A DNA stretch of 64,000 nt from CAZXYS01 sp964645005 (GCA_964645005.1 CAZXYS010000021.1:1-64000), one strand, 5' to 3'. Positions 1 through 9,824 are shown, counted from the stretch's first letter. The notes: generated from the sequence alone by a model not told the origin. A program made the numbers and translations.

Positions 1-153
1 TTAACTTGGAATCCTAATTGGCTATGATTTTTTTATTATTTAGGACAGATGTGATGCAAAAACTATGTTACATTTTTCAAATTTGACTTTAAAAGTCATA
101 AAAAAATTTGTAAATTGCTGAATATCTTTGAAAAAATATACGAGAGGTAAATA

Positions 154-1956
154 ATGGCGCATATCTATATAGATGGCGTGCACATAGAAGCAGAGCAAGG
201 AAAAACGGTCATAGAAGCAGCCTACGAGAACGGCATACCGATCACGCATTTTTGCTGGCACCCCGAACTGTCGGTGGCAGGCAACTGCCGCATGTGCCTC
301 GTGGAAGTAGGTATGCCCAAAAAACTACCGGATGGGTCTTTTGAAAAAGACGACGGAGGTAATACGATTATTAACTACATTCCAAAATTACAAATTGCCT
401 GCGCAACAAAAATCACCGACGGAATGAATGTTCTTACAAACAGCGGCAAAGCAACACAGGCACAGGAAGCCGTTATGGAATTCCTGCTTATTAATCACCC
501 TCTGGATTGCCCGATTTGCGACGAAGCAGGACAGTGCAAGCTGCAGGAATATGCCTTCAAACATTCCCGCGCAGAAAGCCGCTTCGAGGAAGCTAAACAG
601 CGCGCTCAAAAACGTGTCCAATGGGGACCGAATGTTATGTTCGACGGTGAAAGATGTATTCAATGTTCACGCTGTATACGATTCGCAAAGGAAATTGCAA
701 ATCAGGATGTGCTTACCTTTGTTCAGCGCGGCGATCATGTAACCATAGAACTTTTCGAAGACACTCAATTTGATAATCCTTATTCAATGAATGTCATAGA
801 TATTTGTCCGGTCGGCGCTTTGACCAGTACGGACTTCCGCTTCAAAGCAAGAGTATGGGAGATGACCTTTAACGATTCAATATGCCCTGGTGACGGCAGC
901 GGCACGAATATCAAAATAGGCGTACGGAATAATCAGATTCTCCGGATCGAGCCGCGGACAAATATGTATGTAAATAAGTACTGGTGCCGGGATGAGGTTC
1001 GCCTCGATAATTACAAATGGGTAAATGAAAACCGCGTCACAGAGCCGATGATCAAAAGAGACGGGAAGCACGAAAAAGTCAATTGGGGTGAATTATATTC
1101 TTATACAGCAGAAGAATTGAAGAAATTCAAACCCGAAGAAATACTCGTACTTGGCTCAGGAAAGGCAACAAACGAAGATAATTATGTGCTTCGTAGATTT
1201 GCTGACGAAGTTCTGAAAACTGACAATATTGGTTATTTGGAACAAATTGATGAATCCTACGAAGATGATTTCCTCGGTACAAAATACCGGACTCCTAACT
1301 CAAATGGCGTTATTGAAATGGGTATTAAACCGGAGTCTCCTGAAAATCTCATAGGAAAACTCAGCAATGGAGAATTCAAAGCCGTTTATATACTGGAAGA
1401 AGACTTTAAATATCATAAAAATATTATTGAGCAACTCGATAAAGCTGAATTTCTGGCGGTTCATGCTTATAATCATTCGGAATTGACGGAAAAAGCAGAT
1501 GTAATCGCAGCCGCTTCGACTTATGCTGAGATAGAAGGTACTTATACGAATATACATAATCGGGTGCAGCATTTCGAGCCTGCGCTTGTCACAAGAGAAA
1601 ATGTCCGCAGAATGGGCATGAAGCTTAGCAGGCTGGATAGATTCGGTGCGCCTAATGACCGATGGACACACCAGGAGATGCGCAATTGCCGCCAGAGCTG
1701 GCGCAGTATCCAAGGCATAGCCAAAAATATGGGGGCTGAGTGGGACTATGGCAGATCAGCTCAAGTATTTGAAGATATCGAAAAGAATGTAGAATCCTTC
1801 AAGCACATGGATTATGATAAGCTGGAGGAATACCAGGGACTTGTTCTTGGTAAAGGTGATCAACCTGATCCGAAATTAATAAATTACGAATCACATTATT
1901 ATACTCCGGAACTTGCAAATAAACCTTTGAAAACCAGAACTCCGGAGAAATCTTAA
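154..1956 (+). CDS. nuoG: NADH-quinone oxidoreductase subunit G (NuoG)
   Basis: Iron-sulfur subunit of the peripheral arm of respiratory complex I, which passes electrons from the NADH module towards quinone. Seen: an N-terminal 2Fe-2S domain with C34, C45, C48 and C83; the His-ligated 4Fe-4S motif H115-x3-C119-x2-C122-x5-C128; a further 4Fe-4S set C168, C171, C174 and C218; then a molybdopterin-oxidoreductase-like region. At 600 residues it is shorter than the roughly 900-residue enterobacterial NuoG, so the C-terminal molybdopterin-fold part is reduced. GAGAGG at 142-147 sits 6 nt before the ATG and supports this start. It heads a nuoGHI run; the 153 bases upstream show no end of nuoF. The family assignment is secure. 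Confidence 0.95.
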   Translation: MAHIYIDGVHIEAEQGKTVIEAAYENGIPITHFCWHPELSVAGNCRMCLVEVGMPKKLPDGSFEKDDGGNTIINYIPKLQIACATKITDGMNVLTNSGKATQAQEAVMEFLLINHPLDCPICDEAGQCKLQEYAFKHSRAESRFEEAKQRAQKRVQWGPNVMFDGERCIQCSRCIRFAKEIANQDVLTFVQRGDHVTIELFEDTQFDNPYSMNVIDICPVGALTSTDFRFKARVWEMTFNDSICPGDGSGTNIKIGVRNNQILRIEPRTNMYVNKYWCRDEVRLDNYKWVNENRVTEPMIKRDGKHEKVNWGELYSYTAEELKKFKPEEILVLGSGKATNEDNYVLRRFADEVLKTDNIGYLEQIDESYEDDFLGTKYRTPNSNGVIEMGIKPESPENLIGKLSNGEFKAVYILEEDFKYHKNIIEQLDKAEFLAVHAYNHSELTEKADVIAAASTYAEIEGTYTNIHNRVQHFEPALVTRENVRRMGMKLSRLDRFGAPNDRWTHQEMRNCRQSWRSIQGIAKNMGAEWDYGRSAQVFEDIEKNVESFKHMDYDKLEEYQGLVLGKGDQPDPKLINYESHYYTPELANKPLKTRTPEKS

Positions 1957-2012
1957 TATAATTTCAAATTAAGGTAATAAAATAAAAATATAAACAAATA
2001 ACTAAAAACGAA

Positions 2013-3068
2013 ATGTTGGAAACAGTTGGAATAATAGCTCTTGAAGCTCTGATCAAAGGATTGGTAATCATTAATTTAATATTACTGGGGGCAGCGGCAT
2101 CAGTTTATGCTGAACGAAGAGTGTCTGCGGTAATTCAAAACAGGTTAGGACCAAACAGAGTAGGTCCATTTGGATTGCTGCAACCTTTTGCTGATGTATT
2201 CAAACTATTTATGAAAGAAGATCTTGTTCCCGCAGCAGCGGACAGGACTCTCCACCGAATAGCCCCCGTAATAACACTTATGGTTGCTGTTGCAGTATAT
2301 GCAGTTATCCCTCTGGGACACTACATTACAATCGGAGACAGAGTTATTACCTTGGGTATTGCTCCTGACGTGAACATCGGAATATTATATATTCTGGCTA
2401 TGACATCCGTAGGCGTTTACGGAATTACATTTGCCGGTTGGTCATCAAATAACAAGTATTCACTGCTTGGAGGTTTGAGATCTGCAGCACAGATGATCTC
2501 TTACGAATTATCAATGGGACTGGCAGTAGTAGGTATTATACTCGTCACCGGCTCGCTTTCGTTGAATGATATTGTGATCGGGCAGCAGGCATGGGGGCAC
2601 TGGCGATTGAATATATTTATTCAGCCTCTTGGTTTTATTATTTTCCTTGTTTCCGCTTTTGCGGAAACCAACCGTGCTCCATTCGATCTGCCTGAAGCGG
2701 AACCGGAACTTGTCGGCGGTTATAACACTGAATACACAGGCATGAAATTCGGCATGTTTTTCCTTGGTGAATATGCAAATATGGCAACAGCATCAGCAAT
2801 AATCTCGCTGCTATATCTTGGCGGATGGAACATTCCCGTGCCGCCGCATGTCCTTGGTCTTGAAGAAGGCTCGATTTTGCTTGGGCTGCTGCAATTTGCT
2901 GTAATAATGTTCAAGATCATAGTTCTGATATTATTTTTCATCTGGGTAAGATGGTCACTACCAAGATTCAGATACGATCAATTAATGAATTTAGGATGGC
3001 GGGTGTTATTACCCCTGGCTATAGTAAATGTTGTCTTAACGGGTATTGGAGTACTGATCTTTAAATAA
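2013..3068 (+). CDS. nuoH: NADH-quinone oxidoreductase subunit H (NuoH)
   Basis: Membrane subunit of complex I that contributes to the quinone-binding chamber at the junction with the peripheral arm. The 351-residue protein has about eight hydrophobic helices and the hallmark blocks AERRVSAVIQNRLGPNRVGP (residues 28-47), FAETNRAPFDLPEAE and a GGYNTEYTGMKF-like segment, so it is a typical full-length NuoH. It starts 56 bp after nuoG without a clear Shine-Dalgarno sequence, which is common in this phylum. nuoI follows 72 bp downstream, and the three genes are probably cotranscribed. Confidence 0.96.
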   Translation: MLETVGIIALEALIKGLVIINLILLGAAASVYAERRVSAVIQNRLGPNRVGPFGLLQPFADVFKLFMKEDLVPAAADRTLHRIAPVITLMVAVAVYAVIPLGHYITIGDRVITLGIAPDVNIGILYILAMTSVGVYGITFAGWSSNNKYSLLGGLRSAAQMISYELSMGLAVVGIILVTGSLSLNDIVIGQQAWGHWRLNIFIQPLGFIIFLVSAFAETNRAPFDLPEAEPELVGGYNTEYTGMKFGMFFLGEYANMATASAIISLLYLGGWNIPVPPHVLGLEEGSILLGLLQFAVIMFKIIVLILFFIWVRWSLPRFRYDQLMNLGWRVLLPLAIVNVVLTGIGVLIFK

Positions 3069-3140
3069 GAGAAAATAAATCGTATTTTTCTCGTTTTTAA
3101 GTATTGATAAAAGTAAGTACAAAAAAATTAAAAGATAGAT

Positions 3141-3638
3141 ATGAATGATACAAAAAACTCAGAAGCAGAACGACTAAATTTTTGGGAGAAATTATACATA
3201 CCCGAAATAGCCAAAGGATTGGGCATTTCCTTAAAACAAATGTTCAAGCCGAAGTTCACCCGGCAATATCCCGAAGAGCAGTGGTATCCCGAAGGTTCAT
3301 ACCGCGGGCGTCCGGTTCTTGTTCAGGAAGAAGACGGCGAACGCTGCGTAGCATGCGGACTTTGCTCGCGCGTATGCCCTGCCCTTGCAATAGAAGTTCA
3401 AGCAGCGGAAACAGAAAAAGATAAAGAACGCTATCCTGAGAAATTCGAGATAAACATGCTGCGCTGCATCTTCTGCGGTTTCTGCGAGGAAGTTTGCCCC
3501 GAAGAAGCCATCGTGATGAGCAAGGACTACCACATGGTTTTCACAAGCCAGAAAGAAGCAATCCTGGGTAAAGACAAACTAATGAAGCCGAAAGAAGAAC
3601 TGCAGGACAGGCTGGATTATATTCATGAGTATAAGTAA
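3141..3638 (+). CDS. nuoI: NADH-quinone oxidoreductase subunit I (NuoI)
   Basis: Ferredoxin-like subunit of complex I carrying the two 4Fe-4S clusters that lead electrons to the terminal cluster near quinone. Seen: two tandem motifs, C69-x2-C72-x2-C75-x3-C79 and C109-x2-C112-x2-C115-x3-C119, each followed by a CP dipeptide, in a 165-residue protein of normal length. Last gene of the nuoGHI run; a hairpin follows nine bases after the stop and the next gene is an unrelated peptidase, so nuoJ-N are not linked here. Confidence 0.96.
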   Translation: MNDTKNSEAERLNFWEKLYIPEIAKGLGISLKQMFKPKFTRQYPEEQWYPEGSYRGRPVLVQEEDGERCVACGLCSRVCPALAIEVQAAETEKDKERYPEKFEINMLRCIFCGFCEEVCPEEAIVMSKDYHMVFTSQKEAILGKDKLMKPKEELQDRLDYIHEYK

Positions 3639-3646
3639 TATTCATA

Positions 3647-3677
3647 GAAGTGTCGCACTTCAAAAGTGCGGCACTTC
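3647..3677 (+). terminator. Hairpin after nuoI, probable terminator
   Basis: A 14-bp stem with a 3-base loop: the arm GAAGTGTCGCACTT pairs with AAGTGCGGCACTTC, including one G-T position. It begins 9 nt after the nuoI stop. No immediate T-run follows the stem, so it may be a transcript-end stabiliser or bidirectional hairpin rather than a classical intrinsic terminator. Confidence 0.6.
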
Positions 3678-3763
3678 TAATAAACTGCTAAAACTTTTTT
3701 AAAAGTCGTGGAAATTTTTTTATTTGGTACAATATAAATGTTCAATTTTAAGGAGTCTATGTA

Positions 3764-5572
3764 ATGATAAAAATTAATGCTTCAGTATTCAAATATTTGG
3801 GTATTGCTTTAATGGCTATAATAATTAGCAGTTGCACCCAAAAAAAGGAAGAATCTAAAACAGAAGGACCCACTCAGGAGGAAATAATGCAAAAAGAGAA
3901 CGAATTCAAAAAGTATGCTGAATACTTGAATTCAAAAATAAGGAATGTCGATACTACCCTTAATCTGGCATACTGGAATTATTATAATAACAGTACCGAA
4001 GAAAATATGAAAAAAGCCGAAAAAGCCGAACAGGCTTATAATCAAGTGCTTTCAAACACAGAAGATTTCAAAAAATTAAAAGAATTCAAAGAGTCCGGAT
4101 TGATAAAAGATCATATTCTTCAGCGCGGGTTAAAATTAATTTATAACGAATACCTCGAAAAACAACTCGATTCGGCTCTTCTGAATCAAATGACTCAACT
4201 CGGATTGGAAATAGAAGGTAAATATAACAAATACCGCGCGAAAGTTGACGGCAAAGAATATACGGATAACGAAGTTGAAGAAACACTTAAAACCTCTACC
4301 GATAACGAACTTCTTGAAAAGGTCTGGAAGTCTCATAAAGATATTGGTCCGGTAGTTGAAGAAGATATTAAACAACTAGTGAAACTTAGAAATAAAGCGG
4401 CAAATAAATTAGGTTTTGACAATTACCACTCCATGAGCCTTGAGCTAAGTGAGCAGGATCCGGAATACATAGAACAAATCTTTGATAAGATTGACAAACT
4501 AACCAAAGATGAGTATACCGATTTAAAAAAGCAAATTGACAATAAGCTGGCAAAAAGATATGGCGTTAAACCTGGCGAATTAATGCCCTGGCACTATCAG
4601 AACCGCTACTTCCAGGAAGCTCCGGAAATCTATGATGTCGATCTGGACAAATACTACGAAGATGTGGATATAGTACAGACTGCAATAGATTATTATAGCA
4701 GCATCGGCATGGACATTAAAGACATTGTCGAACGCAGCGACCTTTACGAAAGAGATAATAAAAGCCAGCATGCATTCTGTTTCAACATCAATCGCGATGC
4801 AAAAGATATCCGAGTACTGTGCAACATCCAAAAGAACTATAACTGGATGAACACTGTACTTCACGAGTATGGTCATGCGGTTTACGAGAAATATCTCGAT
4901 CAGGACCTGCCCTATATTCTAAAGCAGCCTGCACATATCTTTACTACTGAAGCTATAGCCATGTTGTTCGGCAGATTCGCCTCAAATGCCAATTGGATGC
5001 ATGACATGATCGGAATTGACAAAGAAGAGAAAAAAGAGATCACCGAAACAGCATATAAAATGCTGAAGCTGGAGCAGCTTGTTTTCAGCCGCTGGTCACA
5101 AGTGATGTACCGCTTCGAAAAAAGCATGTACGAAAACCCTGATCAGGACTTGAATAAACTCTGGTGGGACCTCGTAGAAAAATACCAGATGATGGACAAG
5201 CCCGAAGGGCGCGACATGCCGGACTGGGCAGCCAAAGTACACATCGCCACTGCACCGTGTTATTATCATAACTATCTGCTTGGCGAATTATTAGCCTCAC
5301 AGCTTTACTATAAAATACAGTCAGATGTAATGAAAGTGCAGAAAGCCCAGATAGGCGGCGGAATGCCCGGCGGCACTGAGAATTTGGCGGCGGCTGAAAT
5401 GCTTAGCGATCCCGAGAAGATGAGCAGTCTTTCCGGTTCGAAGAAAGCCGGCCAATTCCTCATTGAAAATGTATTTAACCCGGGAAGAAAATATTACTGG
5501 GACAATATGATAGAAAAAGCAACCGGCGAAAAGCTGAATCCTAAATATTACGCGGAACAGTTTGTAGAGTAA
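3764..5572 (+). CDS. M2 (ACE-like) family zinc metallopeptidase, lipoprotein
   Basis: Predicted cell-envelope peptidyl-dipeptidase of the angiotensin-converting-enzyme family. Seen: a lipoprotein signal with lipobox ISSC (C24); the zinc motif H367-E368-x2-H371 within HEYGHAV; and a third zinc ligand, E396 in TTEAIAML, placed 24 residues after the second His as expected for M2 enzymes. Length (602 residues) matches the family. The C-terminus retains helical segments with W/Y-rich repeats. AAGGAG at about 3750-3755 precedes the ATG. It stands alone between a hairpin and an intrinsic terminator, so it is probably monocistronic. An M3-like thimet peptidase is the main alternative; the TEA-type third-ligand context favours M2. 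Its substrate is not predictable. Confidence 0.85.
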   Translation: MIKINASVFKYLGIALMAIIISSCTQKKEESKTEGPTQEEIMQKENEFKKYAEYLNSKIRNVDTTLNLAYWNYYNNSTEENMKKAEKAEQAYNQVLSNTEDFKKLKEFKESGLIKDHILQRGLKLIYNEYLEKQLDSALLNQMTQLGLEIEGKYNKYRAKVDGKEYTDNEVEETLKTSTDNELLEKVWKSHKDIGPVVEEDIKQLVKLRNKAANKLGFDNYHSMSLELSEQDPEYIEQIFDKIDKLTKDEYTDLKKQIDNKLAKRYGVKPGELMPWHYQNRYFQEAPEIYDVDLDKYYEDVDIVQTAIDYYSSIGMDIKDIVERSDLYERDNKSQHAFCFNINRDAKDIRVLCNIQKNYNWMNTVLHEYGHAVYEKYLDQDLPYILKQPAHIFTTEAIAMLFGRFASNANWMHDMIGIDKEEKKEITETAYKMLKLEQLVFSRWSQVMYRFEKSMYENPDQDLNKLWWDLVEKYQMMDKPEGRDMPDWAAKVHIATAPCYYHNYLLGELLASQLYYKIQSDVMKVQKAQIGGGMPGGTENLAAAEMLSDPEKMSSLSGSKKAGQFLIENVFNPGRKYYWDNMIEKATGEKLNPKYYAEQFVE

Positions 5573-5605
5573 TTCTCACCAAAATAAAGTTGATGGTAAA
5601 TGACA

Positions 5606-5650
5606 AATCCCTTCTTCGCATCACCGGAGAAGGGATTCTATATTATTTTT
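5606..5650 (+). terminator. Intrinsic terminator after the M2 peptidase
   Basis: Arms AATCCCTTCT (5606-5615) and AGAAGGGATT (5628-5637) form a 10-bp stem with a 12-base loop, followed by a T-rich stretch ending in TATTTTT. It lies 34 bases after the peptidase stop. Confidence 0.8.
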
Positions 5651-5710
5651 ACAAGATATAAGGCAAGAACAAGGCTTAAACCTGAATACTTCATTAGAAA
5701 ACTCGAATTT

Positions 5711-5797
5711 GTTGTAATCCTTTTCAACAAAGTGCTTTAGCACTTTGCAAAGGATCTGAAAAACTTCGAATCAACAGCAAGCTAAAGCTTGCTGTTG
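5711..5797. repeat. Cluster of perfect hairpins with GCTTTAGC/GCTAAAGC cores
   Basis: Two strong palindromes sit side by side between convergent genes. The first is AAAGTGCT-TT-AGCACTTT (5729-5746), nested inside ATCCTTT (5717-5723) and AAAGGAT (5749-5755). The second is CAACAGCAAGCT-AA-AGCTTGCTGTTG (5772-5797), with perfect 12-bp arms. Both apices have the sequence GCTTTAGC or its complement, as do two hairpins near 23.16-23.2 kb. They may end the minus-strand GH13 transcript, but lack proper T-runs. Confidence 0.65.
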
Positions 5798-5868
5798 CAA
5801 GTGATTACAAATAAATGTACATATTTAATGAAAAATCTGGCTTAAATAATTTTCATTATTTCTATTAT

Positions 5869-7779
5869 TTACTTCACTTCTCCAATAAAAAACTCGAAAG
5901 GTTTCAAATGCCAGAGGAATCCGCCGTTAATAACTTTATATTCGGCACCGGTGAATACATCCGTCAGTGTCTTCGCTTTAGGAATTTTAACTTCGAAATA
6001 TATCTCCTGCTCGGGGTGCCAATTCCCGATGAAAACCAATCCGCTGATAAACTTCCATTGCCTGCGTATGAAACTGACAATATTCGGATTTGAGCATTCC
6101 GGATGTGTAAGCCCCACCGGGCTGTAATTCATAATCTTTGGATAATATTTTTTTCTGATATCCATTATTTGCCGCATGAATTCAGTAATATCATTCTCGC
6201 TATCCCACTGAAGAGCAGCTTCCGAAAACAGAGGCAGCTTATCCTGCGGATAGCGCTTCAGTTCCTCTTCGGTAAAATGCAATCCTGTGTTTACAGGAAA
6301 TTTCTCCCCTAGGTCAAAACCAGCATGAATAAACAATAATCCGGGCAACAAGCAGTTCATTGCCCATGAGAGTTTGGAATATTGAATACCGCCCGGTTTT
6401 GTAGCAGCGCGAGGTGTGTTATGAGTTTCGGGTGTTAGGAAGAAGGGTACCGGTGTTCCTTCCTGATCTAAACTTTTTAGCAGTTCATTGATTTTCTTTG
6501 GATCATGCTGATCGAACATCATATAGCCGACCACCGCATTATAACCTTCTCGAAGAGAATTTTCCGAAAGCACAAAATTCTCCTCCCAAAAGGTGAAATT
6601 CTTTTTTCGACGTTTAGCTCTGCCAATTATCTCTGATTGCAGTTCCGGCGGCAGCGCATGCCCCATATCGATCATCACCCCGTCAATGCCGTATTTGCCC
6701 TGAAAAAAAGGCACGACATTGCTTATAGTTTCCCACAACTCCGGCTGGCGATTTTCCGGCTTGGCAAGCTCGTTATCATACATTCGCACGGTATTATAGG
6801 CTATATAGTTAAAATCAGGATGATCGTATAGCTTGAGGTAGGTTACATCGCTCCATGGCGGCTGCCTGTCATCAGGGGTCCAATCGGAAAAAGCACAGGG
6901 AATCCTTACCTTTTGTCCATTAACCATTCCCTTCAATTTATTCCCTTCTTTGAAGACTTTTCCCGGCGGTTCAGTAAACATTTTCCGGAAAACATCATGC
7001 GGCGGTATCAATTCATCAAAATCATCTTTGCCTACTTTTTCTTTTATCTGAACCAATTCATCTTTAGTGAAAATGGGCGGACCGTACATTCTCTCATTTT
7101 CAGAATCGTGGGGTCTGTCAAAAATTTCATCTTTGATCCAATAGAACCAATCGGGATGATCTTTAGCCAGATCGCTGTCGATGCTTGCTGTACGGAAAAC
7201 GAATTCAGTTACAACACGTATCCCCAGTAAATGAGCCGCCTCGACAAACGCTGTAAACTCCATATCGGGATCTGAACCCAGCAGCGGTTCGGAGATATTA
7301 TTATCCAGTTCATAATGATGTTTAATAGCATAGGGTGAGCCCAGGGTACCTTTCCTGCCGTCAATCCCAATGGAAGTAATCGGCAGCAGGTAGATCGTAT
7401 TCGCCCCCAGAGACTTAATATAAGGCAGCATGGCAATTGCTTTTAGAAGGGTGCCGGTTTCATTGAATTTTAAAGTGTTTCCATAGCTTAGTGTTCCGTC
7501 GAGATCGTGGTCAAAAGCGCATGCATGGCGCACGAACATATTATAAACAACAGCCTCGCCTGACCATTTCCTCTTTTTTAGTGTATTATTCTTTCCGCCG
7601 CTGATCTCTCTTATCAGGTCGATCCTGTTAAGAAAGAAATTAACCGGATCGACTTTGATAATCCCCGTATTTTCATAGGGAACCAGCCACAGCGATGGTA
7701 TATTATAATTATCGTCATATTCCTGCGTTTCCAGCAGGTGCTTAAGTTTTGATTCAATAGCAAGTAATGAATTTTCCAT
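5869..7779 (-). CDS. GH13 alpha-amylase superfamily protein, GlgE-like, with altered conserved residues
   Basis: A 636-residue GH13 protein without a signal peptide, so probably cytoplasmic. The layout (N-terminal extension, barrel, C-terminal beta domain) and blocks such as DHPDWFYW resemble GlgE-type maltosyltransferases. Aligning by eye to GH13 conserved regions, the nucleophile position is D371 (GVMIDMGHA) and the acid/base is E399 or E400 (FTFWEENF). The usually invariant Arg two residues before the nucleophile is M369. The third acid region reads TPETHNTPR, with E451 and N454 where an Asp is expected. Region I has Glu for Asp. It lies 145 bp downstream of a sodium:solute symporter in the same direction, suggesting uptake and processing of one sugar. 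The exact reaction is uncertain. Confidence 0.75.
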   Translation of the reverse strand: MENSLLAIESKLKHLLETQEYDDNYNIPSLWLVPYENTGIIKVDPVNFFLNRIDLIREISGGKNNTLKKRKWSGEAVVYNMFVRHACAFDHDLDGTLSYGNTLKFNETGTLLKAIAMLPYIKSLGANTIYLLPITSIGIDGRKGTLGSPYAIKHHYELDNNISEPLLGSDPDMEFTAFVEAAHLLGIRVVTEFVFRTASIDSDLAKDHPDWFYWIKDEIFDRPHDSENERMYGPPIFTKDELVQIKEKVGKDDFDELIPPHDVFRKMFTEPPGKVFKEGNKLKGMVNGQKVRIPCAFSDWTPDDRQPPWSDVTYLKLYDHPDFNYIAYNTVRMYDNELAKPENRQPELWETISNVVPFFQGKYGIDGVMIDMGHALPPELQSEIIGRAKRRKKNFTFWEENFVLSENSLREGYNAVVGYMMFDQHDPKKINELLKSLDQEGTPVPFFLTPETHNTPRAATKPGGIQYSKLSWAMNCLLPGLLFIHAGFDLGEKFPVNTGLHFTEEELKRYPQDKLPLFSEAALQWDSENDITEFMRQIMDIRKKYYPKIMNYSPVGLTHPECSNPNIVSFIRRQWKFISGLVFIGNWHPEQEIYFEVKIPKAKTLTDVFTGAEYKVINGGFLWHLKPFEFFIGEVK

Positions 7780-7924
7780 ACTTAATACCCCTGATTTACG
7801 AATTTTTTAATTCATAAAACGTACTAGCGAGGAAATTCTTTAGGAAAGCTGTATACTAACTATTATCAGTTATTGCCCGTTAATTGACGTACAAAAACGA
7901 TTCTTCAACTCAGAATTTCCCTTT

Positions 7925-9622
7925 CTATCTCATTTCCGGAAATATCTTAGCAAGCGTTTCCCTATCCGGTCGTTTAGTCAAAGCTGACACTATTATCAAA
8001 CTCAATATTGACACCAGCAAAGATGGATATATCAGCGGTATTCCGAATGGATCACCATTGGGATCGTTCACTGGTATCATTATCGATGGCCATATATAAC
8101 CGCTGACTTTAAGAAATAGCGTAGTTAATGCACCAAGAATAATTGAGGTCAAACCGCCTGCTTTAGTCACTCGTTTGGAGGCTAAAGCCCCGAACAGTGC
8201 CGGAGTAATGGAAACACCGTAAATCGTATAGGCGAAATAGCTCATTTCCAATACAGATTTCAACCTTGTTGCAAAGAAAAATGCTATCACACCAAAAATT
8301 ATTATTAGTACTTTCTGAAACAGGACCATTCTCTTTTGCTGGGCATCGGGATTAATAAAGCGCTGGTAAATATCGCGCATGACATTAGTGGTAGGTGAAA
8401 GCAGATAATTCATCCCTGTTGAAATTACAACAGCTACAGCCGCTGCCAGCAACAAGAATCCGAAAGGTACACGCCAATCACCTATTTCCGTAATGTGTTT
8501 TGCAGCAACAAGCACGATAGAGGCTGGATCTATTCCCTTTCTTGATTCTTCTATCTGTTCTTTCGTTTGTGGAACATCTGTCAGCAGTATATCAGAGACC
8601 TCTTTTGCCTGATCATCTTTCAGGAAGCCTTTCTGCTGATGTTCATGGATGCGTTCCTGAACAAATGATGAGTACTGAGACAGAGGAATTCTGTCTTCAG
8701 TGACGGCATCCTTGGCTTTCTGGTTAATCTCAAAAGCCTGCAGCGGCGACCATACTACTGACGCATAAAAAACTGCAATAGCCACAACTACTGTTTCCAC
8801 AACGATGGTTCCCACTATCCATAGTGACACAGCCTTTTTCGCTTGTGCCGGTGTTTTCGCCGAATAAAACTTTTGATACATGGATTGCACGCCCATAAGC
8901 AGAAACATCGTCGCAAGGAAATAGCCTCCGGCTTTAAGAAGCGGATATTGACCGAAATCCTCGTTGAAAAGTTGATAATGTTGTGATGGCAATGATTGCG
9001 CAGCACCCTCAAATCCGCCGGCTATTGCTATCACCATTGGCACTGCGACGACACACGCCACCAGGATAATAATTCCATTGGGAAGATCAGTATGAGCCAC
9101 GGCAATCATACCACCCAAAGTTGTAAAGAATATAACGAAGATTGCTGTCAAGGTTTGACCCAATTCAACGGAAATAGTACCATCACTTATTATATTCAGC
9201 ACATAACCTCCGGCACGAAACTGGTAAGACACAATCGCCAGGAAGCTTATTATCAGCGCAAAAGCCCCGAAAAGCCTGGCAAACTTACCATAGCGTACTT
9301 CGAGGATATCGCCGATTGTATATTGCCCGAAAGTCCTGATTTTTCCAGCCAAAAAGTAAATTATAGCAATACCTATCCAGGCTCCGGCAGGCATCCAGAG
9401 AGAACTCCAGCCTGCTTTTGCAGCGTATTCCGCTCCGGCTATGAACGTACCCGAGCCAATCCAGGTGCAAACGAGTGTAAACACCATTTTTGTTACACCA
9501 AGGCTGCGTCCGGCAACCATCATGTCTTCCTGATCTTTGACCTGTTTCGACTTAATAAAATTGTAGACTGTCAGTGCAGCCAAATAAAAGATTATCACTG
9601 ATAAATATACATAAGCGCTCAT
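7925..9622 (-). CDS. Sodium:solute symporter (SSS family)
   Basis: Inner-membrane Na+-coupled transporter of the SSS/LeuT-fold family. The 565-residue protein has about 13 hydrophobic segments. Recognisable family features are the MVAGRSLG-like loop after the first helix, WIGSGTFIAGAEYAAKAG (residues ~54-71) and a TSVGG-like glycine-rich helix (TTLGGMIAVAHTD). A charged, mostly soluble insert of roughly 80 residues (about 275-380, rich in E, Q and K) interrupts the helices, which is longer than in many members. The GH13 gene follows downstream, which hints at a sugar substrate, but the sequence alone does not fix it. Confidence 0.88.
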   Translation of the reverse strand: MSAYVYLSVIIFYLAALTVYNFIKSKQVKDQEDMMVAGRSLGVTKMVFTLVCTWIGSGTFIAGAEYAAKAGWSSLWMPAGAWIGIAIIYFLAGKIRTFGQYTIGDILEVRYGKFARLFGAFALIISFLAIVSYQFRAGGYVLNIISDGTISVELGQTLTAIFVIFFTTLGGMIAVAHTDLPNGIIILVACVVAVPMVIAIAGGFEGAAQSLPSQHYQLFNEDFGQYPLLKAGGYFLATMFLLMGVQSMYQKFYSAKTPAQAKKAVSLWIVGTIVVETVVVAIAVFYASVVWSPLQAFEINQKAKDAVTEDRIPLSQYSSFVQERIHEHQQKGFLKDDQAKEVSDILLTDVPQTKEQIEESRKGIDPASIVLVAAKHITEIGDWRVPFGFLLLAAAVAVVISTGMNYLLSPTTNVMRDIYQRFINPDAQQKRMVLFQKVLIIIFGVIAFFFATRLKSVLEMSYFAYTIYGVSITPALFGALASKRVTKAGGLTSIILGALTTLFLKVSGYIWPSIMIPVNDPNGDPFGIPLIYPSLLVSILSLIIVSALTKRPDRETLAKIFPEMR

Positions 9623-9824
9623 ACTATTTCCCTTTTATTAATGTTTCCCGAGTCAAGATATAATTATAACACTAAAATATATTTAACAAAGATAGAACCT
9701 ATTTCGAAAAAATGAAAATTTAATTTCAACTTATTCTTTCAGCCCATTCATCCACGAACCGACGTGCTCATAAATTCTTACCGATTTTTTTATGTTTTTG
9801 GTGGAGAGAAGCTATATTCATAAC

